Positions 1 to 5,903 of a DNA stretch of 41,300 nt are shown here, piece after piece. The stretch comes from a virus. The translations under genes and the position numbers were made by a program. Numbering within the stretch: position 1 is the first letter of the stretch; every line of letters begins with the position of its first letter. Below the pieces are notes generated by a model. The model saw nothing but the letters and a program-made list of their open reading frames with translations, had not been told where the DNA came from and ran no database searches. Location of the stretch: IMG/VR virus record IMGVR_UViG_3300004231_000006, positions 1 to 41,300 of that record. One strand, given 5' to 3'.

Positions 1-60
1 TGGATAGAACGGCCGCCTCCTAAGCGGCAGATACAGGTTCGATTCCTGTCGGCGGGACCA
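1..60 (+). tRNA. tRNA-Arg(CCT), 3' part
   Basis: The anticodon stem GCCGC/GCGGC encloses the loop CTCCTAA, giving anticodon CCT (reads AGG, arginine). It is followed by a T arm with stem ACAGG/CCTGT around TTCGATT, the 3' acceptor strand CGGCGGG, discriminator A and an encoded CCA at 58-60. The 5' half lies before the window. The 3' end of a tRNA gene is a classic target of tyrosine integrases, and an integrase gene follows within 180 bp. Confidence 0.9.
38..60. other. putative attL core in tRNA T-arm/acceptor
   Basis: P4-type integrases usually recombine within the anticodon-to-3'-end part of tRNA genes and rebuild the 3' end. This segment is the likely crossover zone for the integrase at 239. 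I see no second copy elsewhere in the window, which fits attR lying beyond 41300. Inferred from context only. Confidence 0.4.
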
Positions 61-168
61 GTAGCCCGATTCAGCGGCTCCGAACTCGTCTCATCTAGCA
101 GCCTCTCCCCCATGAAAACAGCGCCTCGCAAGGCTTAGCGCGTCTCAGCGTTTCCCATGCGTTCGCGT

Positions 169-235
169 GTCCCCGTGGGGACCGGCGTGGGGAACAAGGG
201 CAGAATGTGCCGAATCCTCGATTTTTGTTCCCCAC
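169..235. repeat. cluster of GGGGAAC/GTTCCCC inverted repeats upstream of integrase
   Basis: An 11-bp perfect inverted repeat (GTGGGGAACAA at 187-197, TTGTTCCCCAC at 225-235, 27 bp between) ends 3 bp before the chosen integrase ATG. A related element with arms GTCCCC and GGGGAC and a 2-bp centre lies at 169-182. Such repeats between attL and int could be integrase arm sites or an autoregulatory operator. They could also fold in the mRNA leader and hide the start. Confidence 0.6.
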
Positions 236-238
236 AAA

Positions 239-1444
239 ATGCTTACCGACCTGGCTTGCCGCACCGCTGAATGTGATCCCGACAAACCAAGGAAGCGCTT
301 CGCCGACGCCGGCAGCCTTTACCTGGAGGTGTCGGCCCATGGGTCGAAGCGCTGGTTCTGGAAATACCGATTCGCCGACAAGGAAAAGCGCCTGGCGCTG
401 GGCTCCTACCCCGATGTGAGCTTGAAGCAAGCCCGGCTAGATCGGGATGCTGCGCGCCTGGTGCTCGCCTCGGGATCGGATCCAGCCATCAAGCGCCGCG
501 TGGAGAAGATCGCCGCGCTTCAGTCGGCCACCACCACCTACGAACAGGTGGCCAGGGAAATGCACGGGGTCAAGGCTGCGCTGTGGAGCAGCACGCACGC
601 CCAGCAGTGGCTGCGATGCCAGGAGAAAGACCTGTTCCCATGGATTGGCGCGCTACCCATCACCGAAGTGTCGGCGCCGGTACTGCTGGCCACCCTGCGG
701 CGCGTAGAAGCCCGCGGCGCCACCCAGATTGCGCACGATCTGCGCGAGTTCGCCGGTCAGGTATTTCGCTACGCCATCGCCAGCGGCAAGGCCTTGAGCA
801 ACCCGGCCGCCGATCTGCGTGATGCGCTGCGGCCTCATACTGTCAAGCACGTGGCCGCCATCACCGACCCTGCTGCTGCCGGCCAGCTCATGCAGTCGAT
901 CAGCCTCTACCAGGGCCAGCCGGGCACACGCGCTGCGCTGCGGCTGTCGGCGCTGATCTTCCAGCGACCAGGCAATGTGCGCATGCTGGAATGGGCATGG
1001 ATCGATGGGGACATGCTGCGCATTCCCGCCGCGTCGATGAAGCGCAAGAAGGCCGGCAAGCTCAACGGCAGGCCGCACCTGGTTCCGCTGTCCACCCAGG
1101 CCCAGGAACTGCTGGCTGACCAGCGCCGGCTGACGGGGCATTGCGCCTACGTGTTCCCGAGCGTGCGTGCTGACGATAGGCCGATGAGCGAGAACACTAT
1201 CAATGCAGCGCTGCGCGGGCTTGGCTACGGCAAGGACGACATGACGGCGCACGGCTTTCGAGCCATGGCGCGCACGATCATCAAGGAATCGATGGGGGGA
1301 TTCGAGGCGGATGTGATCGAAGCGCAGCTGGGGCACGCGAAGGGCGGCCCGCTTGGTGAGGCATACGACCGGGCCGAGTACCTGGCGCTGCGCCGGCAGA
1401 TGATGCAGGCCTGGGCCGACTACTTGGCCGCACTCGCCGGATAG
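239..1444 (+). CDS. P4-type tyrosine integrase (DUF4102 arm-binding family)
   Basis: Site-specific recombinase expected to integrate or excise DNA at the adjacent tRNA-Arg. With the ATG at 239 it is 401 aa. The N-terminus has the arm-binding pattern of this family (RFADAGSLYLEV, then a WFWKYRF and LGSYPDVSL segment), a SAM-like core-binding region follows, and the C-terminal catalytic domain carries the set Arg243 (QRPGN), His338 and Arg341 (HGFR), His366 (LGHAK) and Tyr376 (EAYDRAEY). The frame is open from 167, but residues before 239 lack the family pattern and would run through the inverted repeats. The gene ends soon after the AWADYL motif and overlaps the end of Rz tail to tail by 25 bp. 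Family and active site are clear; which element it belongs to is open, since a second integrase lies at 40925. Confidence 0.93.
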   Translation: MLTDLACRTAECDPDKPRKRFADAGSLYLEVSAHGSKRWFWKYRFADKEKRLALGSYPDVSLKQARLDRDAARLVLASGSDPAIKRRVEKIAALQSATTTYEQVAREMHGVKAALWSSTHAQQWLRCQEKDLFPWIGALPITEVSAPVLLATLRRVEARGATQIAHDLREFAGQVFRYAIASGKALSNPAADLRDALRPHTVKHVAAITDPAAAGQLMQSISLYQGQPGTRAALRLSALIFQRPGNVRMLEWAWIDGDMLRIPAASMKRKKAGKLNGRPHLVPLSTQAQELLADQRRLTGHCAYVFPSVRADDRPMSENTINAALRGLGYGKDDMTAHGFRAMARTIIKESMGGFEADVIEAQLGHAKGGPLGEAYDRAEYLALRRQMMQAWADYLAALAG

Positions 1445-1875
1445 GCCGCAATCAAGGCTTGTCGGTCTGCCCTAAGCGCTGCAACGTGTCCGCTGCCTTC
1501 TTCAACCAGTCCCGCGCCCTCAGCGAGTAGCTGCTCAAGGGCTCGGACTCGGGCGCGGTCAGGCTCGCAGGCAGGGGCTCCTGCTGGATCGGGGCCGGTT
1601 TGTAGGCTGTCGCGCAGCCGGTCAAGGTCAGAGCGAGCAGCAACGCGGGCAGCGCTCTCTGCACGCAGCTGGCCGGCCCAGGTGTCCATGGTGTTTGCTC
1701 TGGATCGTGCATTGATGCGCTCCTGTTCGCGGGCGTCCTCGGACGCGTGGAAAGCGGCCTCGGCTTTTGCCAGTGACTCGCGGTGCGCCTGATAGGCCAT
1801 GCCGGACAAGAAGAGGCCCAGGGCCACGGCAGCCGCGGCGCCGAGCTTCCAGAGCCAGAGGGGGAGCGGGATCAC
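1420..1875 (-). CDS. Rz: Rz-like inner-membrane spanin
   Basis: 151 aa. A short N-terminus (MIPLPLWLWKLG) leads into one transmembrane helix of about residues 9-28, then a long charged, coiled-coil-prone periplasmic part (ESLAKAEAAFHASEDAREQE and on). This is the architecture of i-spanins, which join an outer-membrane lipoprotein partner to fuse the two membranes in the last step of lysis. The start overlaps the endolysin stop (ATGA). The gene contains the Rz1-like frame and its last 25 bp overlap the integrase on the other strand. Role assigned from topology and position after holin and endolysin. Confidence 0.85.
   Translation of the reverse strand: MIPLPLWLWKLGAAAAVALGLFLSGMAYQAHRESLAKAEAAFHASEDAREQERINARSRANTMDTWAGQLRAESAARVAARSDLDRLRDSLQTGPDPAGAPACEPDRARVRALEQLLAEGAGLVEEGSGHVAALRADRQALIAAYPASAAK
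1452..1712 (-). CDS. Rz1: Rz1-like outer-membrane lipoprotein spanin, nested in Rz
   Basis: 86 aa in another frame wholly inside Rz. It has a hydrophobic signal segment ending in the lipobox LTGC, then a proline-rich stretch (PAPIQQEPLPASL), the hallmarks of o-spanins. After lipidation at the Cys it would sit in the outer membrane and bind the Rz periplasmic end. The track start at 1712 puts about 17 extra residues before the signal; a GTG at 1664 would give a more typical signal peptide, and I cannot choose from the weak ribosome site. Nested Rz/Rz1 pairs are common in lambda-like phages. Confidence 0.85.
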   Translation of the reverse strand: MHDPEQTPWTPGPASCVQRALPALLLALTLTGCATAYKPAPIQQEPLPASLTAPESEPLSSYSLRARDWLKKAADTLQRLGQTDKP

Positions 1876-2297
1876 GGGTAGAACACCCGGCGATTGGAGC
1901 GCGGCGGCACGGACTGAAGATGCGTCCAGCCCTTCGTAGCGCTCGGGTGCTCGATCCAGATTCCCAGAGCCACCAGCGCCGCCTGCCCCTCGCCGGTCAT
2001 CAGCCAGTCGTCCAGATCGCCGTCCGGGTCATAGAGGTCGATCGCCTGGCCGGTAATGTGCTTGGAGTTCACCGCCGCGCCGGGCGTCACCTCGTTGACC
2101 GTGGCCGGCCGCCAGCCGCTGCTGACGAAGCTGCCGGTGCGCAGGTTGACCTGGAAGCGCACGCCGTAGGTCTCGGCCTGGGTCATGAGCGCATTGGCCA
2201 GGCCGACGATCATCACGGCGTTGTGCTCGATCTCGGGGCTGCACTGTAGCTGGTACTGCTCGCGGCGGCCCATGTAGTAGTCGGCTAGAGTGATCAT
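1872..2297 (-). CDS. endolysin, peptidase M15 (D-Ala-D-Ala carboxypeptidase-like)
   Basis: 141 aa peptidoglycan peptidase. The zinc-binding pattern of M15 enzymes is visible: His80 and Asp87 in SKHITGQAIDL, and His126 in GWTHLQ, preceded by the SGWRP segment common in phage members. These cut peptide cross-links in the wall. It sits between holin and Rz with ATGA overlaps on both sides, a standard lysis cassette. There is no signal peptide, so export depends on the holin. Family assignment is strong; the bond cut (L-Ala-D-Glu or D-Ala cross-link) cannot be told from sequence. Confidence 0.9.
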   Translation of the reverse strand: MITLADYYMGRREQYQLQCSPEIEHNAVMIVGLANALMTQAETYGVRFQVNLRTGSFVSSGWRPATVNEVTPGAAVNSKHITGQAIDLYDPDGDLDDWLMTGEGQAALVALGIWIEHPSATKGWTHLQSVPPRSNRRVFYP

Positions 2298-2674
2298 TGC
2301 TGGCCTTTCTGGTTCAGGCGCGCTTGCGCGAATTCCTCAAGTGAGGCGATAGCCTTCGTGCCCATGTGCCCGGCGATGCCAACCAGCGCGGCCTGAAGCA
2401 TGGCCGGCGTGCCGGCCCACTCAGCTACCCAGAAGGCGAGCAGCCCGGCGAAGGCGCTGGTGCAGATCTCGCCGACGAACTGCATGACCGAGACAGCCTG
2501 GATTGCGCCGCTGCGCACCTTCCCGTACCAGCTGACGATGCCACCCAGAATGGCGATACCGAGCATCAGCCCGTACTGCTTCAGCGGGTAGTCCAGCGGG
2601 CCGCGCGAGGCGTCTGCCGCTGCTGCTGGGCTGGACATGGCCAGGGCGAAGATGAGGGCAAGGATGTGGCGCAT
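2294..2674 (-). CDS. holin, LydA/Phage_holin_3-like
   Basis: 126 aa with a signal-peptide-like N-terminus (MRHILALIFALAMSSPAAAA) followed by three hydrophobic segments near residues 33-50, 62-85 and 90-105, and a charged C-terminus ending in KGQQ. Length, topology and position directly before the endolysin match LydA-type holins, which form inner-membrane holes at a set time to free the endolysin. The N-terminal segment is unusual for a holin in that it could be cleaved, leaving a three-helix protein. Overlaps the endolysin start by ATGA. Confidence 0.82.
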   Translation of the reverse strand: MRHILALIFALAMSSPAAAADASRGPLDYPLKQYGLMLGIAILGGIVSWYGKVRSGAIQAVSVMQFVGEICTSAFAGLLAFWVAEWAGTPAMLQAALVGIAGHMGTKAIASLEEFAQARLNQKGQQ

Positions 2675-2676
2675 GT

Positions 2677-3522
2677 CTACTTGTCTTTCAGGATGGTTGC
2701 GGCCACGCCGGCCATGTACTGCTTGAGGATGGGCAGCTCGCTCGCGCCGCAGACCTGGCCCGGGTCGTCGCGCTGCCAGATAAACGCGAGCACCGCGTGC
2801 ACGTCGGTGCGGCTGCGGGCCCAGCTCAGCAGGGCCTCGTTCATGGCCACGCTGGCGCGCTGGCTGTCCTCTGGCACTGCGCTGCAGCTACCGGACGGCA
2901 ACGGCGCCCAGGCGTCCAAATTGAGGAACATTCGGCGCCGGTAGGCGGTCAGGTTGGAAAGGCGCGGCCAGGCGTTGTTTGGCGTGTCACCGTGGCCGCT
3001 GTAGAGGTTGACGCCCAAGAGGTTGACCGCAGGCGGCACTGGCACGCCCAGGTCTACCTCGGGCCGACTCAGCGACAGCATGATGAGCTTGTCAGCCGGT
3101 AGCGCCGCGGCGACGGCGGCCACATCGTCATAGCTGTGCTTGGCCAGGCCCGGCTCATCGTCCACGTAGTAGCCCAGCACCTTGGAATCTACCGCCGCGC
3201 GCAGGGCCTGCAACTGCTCGAGCCAGTCGGGCCGCAGGGTTGTCTGGCCTCTCCACAACATCGACCAGAGCATCACGACGGGCTTGTAGCCAAGCGCCAG
3301 CGCCTGGTCGACCAGGGCCACGGTTTCGGCAACGTCACGGCCCTGCACGGGCGCCAGGTTGCCCTGCGCTCCGTCGGCTAGGTGGTTGTTGAAGCCGTTG
3401 CCCAGGCCCCACCAGCCGAACAGCGCCGGCCCGGTGCTGGTGCTGGTGCTGCTGGCCGATGACGGCGAGCCCCCTCCACCGCATGCGGTGATCAGCAGGG
3501 CCAGGACCAGGGCGGCGCGCAT
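2677..3522 (-). CDS. phage-encoded lipoprotein with glycoside-hydrolase-like barrel
   Basis: 281 aa. The N-terminus is a lipoprotein signal with lipobox LITAC and an immediate GGGG and Ser/Thr linker. The rest reads as a (beta/alpha)8-like chain: YKPVVMLWSML, SKVLGYYVDDEPGLA (Asp-Asp-Glu at a strand end, as in many glycoside hydrolases), KLIMLSLSRPEV, NLLGVNLYSG and DVHAVLAFIWQ. It lies 2 bp upstream of the holin and 13 bp after the tail-region gene, so it is co-transcribed with late genes. A lipoprotein enzyme in a lysis cassette could act on cell-surface glycans, block superinfection or help release. Fold call is moderate, function unknown. Confidence 0.65.
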   Translation of the reverse strand: MRAALVLALLITACGGGGSPSSASSTSTSTGPALFGWWGLGNGFNNHLADGAQGNLAPVQGRDVAETVALVDQALALGYKPVVMLWSMLWRGQTTLRPDWLEQLQALRAAVDSKVLGYYVDDEPGLAKHSYDDVAAVAAALPADKLIMLSLSRPEVDLGVPVPPAVNLLGVNLYSGHGDTPNNAWPRLSNLTAYRRRMFLNLDAWAPLPSGSCSAVPEDSQRASVAMNEALLSWARSRTDVHAVLAFIWQRDDPGQVCGASELPILKQYMAGVAATILKDK

Positions 3523-3535
3523 GATGGTGGACGGG

Positions 3536-3853
3536 CTAGACGATCAGCGCGGCGGCCGCGAACAGGCCGTCAATCTCGGCCTCGGTGAGGCCAGCAGCGG
3601 CGCCGATGAATGCGACGGTTGGATGGTCACGGCGCACGGTACCGGTGCTCTGCCATTCGATCTCGGCCGCGGACTTGTCGGGCTCGCTGAGTGCGGCGAT
3701 GGCCGACTCCACCGCGCCGATCTTGCCGGCCGCCAGCAGCGCTAGCTTGGCTTGACGCATGGATACCTCGGGCACGATGGGCACGACAGGCGCAGGGATT
3801 GCCAGTCGCGTGACGACTGCGCCTCCGATCTGCTCGGTGATGTAGTCGCTCAT
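3536..3853 (-). CDS. small distal-tail region protein
   Basis: 105 aa. The C-terminal half has the pattern LALLAAGKIGAVESAIAAL, then EWQSTGTVRRDHP and GLTEAEIDGLFAAAALI. I recognise this pattern from small proteins near tail-fibre genes in many phages, some labelled XkdW-like, without a proven role. The start overlaps the upstream stop (ATGA), placing it last in the tail cluster before the lipoprotein and lysis genes. A fibre accessory or assembly role is only inferred. Confidence 0.6.
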   Translation of the reverse strand: MSDYITEQIGGAVVTRLAIPAPVVPIVPEVSMRQAKLALLAAGKIGAVESAIAALSEPDKSAAEIEWQSTGTVRRDHPTVAFIGAAAGLTEAEIDGLFAAAALIV

Positions 3854-4293
3854 ACCCGCACCTCGTAGTTCATGACCAGCGTGATCTTGTCGGTCTCGCC
3901 GAGGCTGCTGCTGTACTCGATCTTGAGAGAAGTCAGCGCGTCAACCGGTTGCGGGACGATGGAAGTGAGAGCGCCCACGACGACAGCGCCAACTGCGACA
4001 CGCGTATTTGTGTCAGCGCACGACACGGTGTTGTTGAAGACAACCGTCCCGTCGATCGTGATCTGAATCCTGACGTCGCGAGCCGTTGCATCTGCGCACG
4101 AAAAGGCCAGGGAATTAAGCCTTGACCTGGCCCCCGTGACGTTCAGCAGTGTCTTCAAGACGCCGGCCGACGTCGCCCCGGATAACGTCGAGATCCTGGG
4201 GCCATAAATAGCCGCACTGGACAGGCCTTGCGAGAAACCGCACGGCAGAGATGTCACGCGGCTCGCGCCGCCAAGTTGTGAGCGTCGGGTCAT
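3850..4293 (-). CDS. putative tail/fibre-region structural protein
   Basis: 147 aa. The ATG at 4293 is chosen over 4305 because it forms an ATGA overlap with the preceding gene. The sequence is rich in beta-strand patterns (RVAVGAVVVGAL, SLKIEYSSSL, KITLVMNYEVRV) with two cysteines, consistent with a small beta-sandwich. Base composition here is slightly less GC-rich than in the tape measure gene, as often seen for host-range genes. I do not recognise a family. Placed between a fibre-like protein and a small tail protein, so a virion tip or fibre component is likely. Confidence 0.6.
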   Translation of the reverse strand: MTRRSQLGGASRVTSLPCGFSQGLSSAAIYGPRISTLSGATSAGVLKTLLNVTGARSRLNSLAFSCADATARDVRIQITIDGTVVFNNTVSCADTNTRVAVGAVVVGALTSIVPQPVDALTSLKIEYSSSLGETDKITLVMNYEVRV

Positions 4294-4985
4294 TCTTCGA
4301 TCCATCCAAGTGAGGTTTGGCCGACAAGCTCAAGGCTGTCGGAACTGACATCAAGAACGAGGTCTTCACCCGTCAGACGGATGTTGTTGCCATTGCGAAC
4401 CACGGTGACGGGATAGGTAGAAAGCGCGCAGCCAACGTCCACGAACCCGATGCGGTCCTTGTCCGAGTAGCTGGCCGGAAGGGTGACGTTGAACGAGCCG
4501 CCGCGGCTGTCCAGCTCGTATAGCTTGCCCACCACGGCATTCGTGTTCGTGGTGATGCGGACGCGCTCACCGAACACCGCATCAACCCAGTTCGTCGGAT
4601 CGCCGGCCGGGTCCGTGGTGCGGCTGCCGGTGGTCTTGTTGATATAGACGCGCAGATTCGATGGGCTGCGCGCCGCTGCGCCAGCGGTGTAGGTGCCGCT
4701 TGACCACATGGCCGCGCCGGCAGAGCTGGCGGCTGCGATGGCGCTTGCTGCGGCGGCTGAGGCCGCCGAGTCGGCCCCGTTCTTGTAGCCCAGCGCGGCC
4801 ACCGCGCTGTTGTAGGCGTCGACCGCGTTGGCGTAGACATTGGCCAGGGCCGCCGTCATGTCGGCGATGAGCGTGGGCAGCCAGCCCATCAGCGCATCGG
4901 CGCGCGTGTCGAAGTTCGCCGGATCGTTCGAGCTTGGAGGCGTAGCCGGCGGCGCGGTCAGGGTGGGCGGGGTCGTCACTGACAT
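4290..4985 (-). CDS. tail fibre-like protein
   Basis: 231 aa. The N-terminus has NFDTRADALMGWLPTLIADM, a segment I associate with phage tail fibre/appendage proteins. It is followed by an Ala-rich helical stalk (residues about 60-95) and a beta-rich C-terminus with NWVDAVFGERVRITTNTNAVV and a VVRNGNNIRLTGEDLVLD segment. It would attach to the distal tail. It lies 3 bp after the gene at 4989 and overlaps the next start by ATGA. Short for a receptor-binding fibre, so it may be a connector or a reduced fibre. Confidence 0.7.
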   Translation of the reverse strand: MSVTTPPTLTAPPATPPSSNDPANFDTRADALMGWLPTLIADMTAALANVYANAVDAYNSAVAALGYKNGADSAASAAAASAIAAASSAGAAMWSSGTYTAGAAARSPSNLRVYINKTTGSRTTDPAGDPTNWVDAVFGERVRITTNTNAVVGKLYELDSRGGSFNVTLPASYSDKDRIGFVDVGCALSTYPVTVVRNGNNIRLTGEDLVLDVSSDSLELVGQTSLGWIEE

Positions 4986-4988
4986 GGG

Positions 4989-5903
4989 TCAGATCTCCTC
5001 AAGCTGGAGTTCAACCAGCAGGTGGGTGGGGCTGTGCAGGGTGATGGAGAACTTCTTGGCAATGCCGCCCAGCAGCAGGGCATTGAAGAAGGTACTTTCG
5101 GCCCGGTCGTCGGAGCCGCTCCAGAGCGCCGGCACAGCGTCGATGCGGTCGCGCAGATCGCGCAGGCGGTCGAGTTGGCTTGCCTCGGCCAGCACCCGGT
5201 AGTTCAGCACCGGCACATTGCGCCGGCGCACCAGGGTGGCGGTACCGAACTCGTCGCGGTCGACCTTGCTGAAGTTCAGCACCTCGCTGGCCGGCTGGTC
5301 GATGATCATGCCGACGTCCTCGTCGGTGCCGATCCACACACCGCCGCAGCGCGCCTCGCCGGCATAGGGCTGCACGGTGATGGTGACGGTGGCCGATGAG
5401 TCCATCGGGACATCGAACGTCACGACGGCCGGGCGCATCAGGAAGTCGCCGAAGAAGTATTGCCGCCAGGTCGTCGTGTTGCGCAGCAGCAGGTTCCAGG
5501 TCTTGCTGAATGTCTCGGTGGCGCCAACGTGCTGCGAGACCGTCACCGACGCACCGTAGAGCCCGCGTAGGCCCACCGAGGTGATGCGCTTGCCGGGCGC
5601 CAGCGTGACGGTCAGCGGGCCGCCCGTCACCACGGTCTGCGCGCTGCTGGTGATGTCGAACATGGCCCAGCGGTTGGTGGCGCCCACGTCCTTCCATTTG
5701 GTCGGCGCTGTCTCTGGCGATGCGGCATCCACACCGCCAGGCGCCAGCCGCTCGTAGCGGCGGTGCGTGGACGCCAGATAGGCCGTCTGCCCGATGGTGT
5801 AGTCCGTGGCTGAGCTCCACGCCGTCTCGCCCGTTCCTGGCTCGGCCGCAGTGCTGGACGACAGCATGCCGGCGGTGATCGTCATAGGCGGGATGACTCT
5901 CAA
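4989..5903 (-). CDS. tail protein following tape measure, with carbohydrate-binding-like segment
   Basis: 304 aa. The start overlaps the tape measure stop (ATGA at 5903). Residues about 25-75 have aromatic spacing (AWSSATDYTIGQTAYLA, RRYERLAPGG, PTKWKDVG) like carbohydrate-binding modules of the CBM5/12 type. The middle is beta-rich and the end (LVELQLEEI) looks like a structural subunit. In siphoviruses the slot after the tape measure normally holds distal tail or tip proteins, so this is the best candidate for the main tip component. No gpM, gpL or gpJ homologue is recognised. Structural role likely, exact role unknown. Confidence 0.65.
   Translation of the reverse strand: MRVIPPMTITAGMLSSSTAAEPGTGETAWSSATDYTIGQTAYLASTHRRYERLAPGGVDAASPETAPTKWKDVGATNRWAMFDITSSAQTVVTGGPLTVTLAPGKRITSVGLRGLYGASVTVSQHVGATETFSKTWNLLLRNTTTWRQYFFGDFLMRPAVVTFDVPMDSSATVTITVQPYAGEARCGGVWIGTDEDVGMIIDQPASEVLNFSKVDRDEFGTATLVRRRNVPVLNYRVLAEASQLDRLRDLRDRIDAVPALWSGSDDRAESTFFNALLLGGIAKKFSITLHSPTHLLVELQLEEI

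Noticed and set aside
653-1336. 227-aa minus-strand frame inside the integrase
   Set aside because: Antisense to a catalytic domain with all active-site residues; no support of its own.
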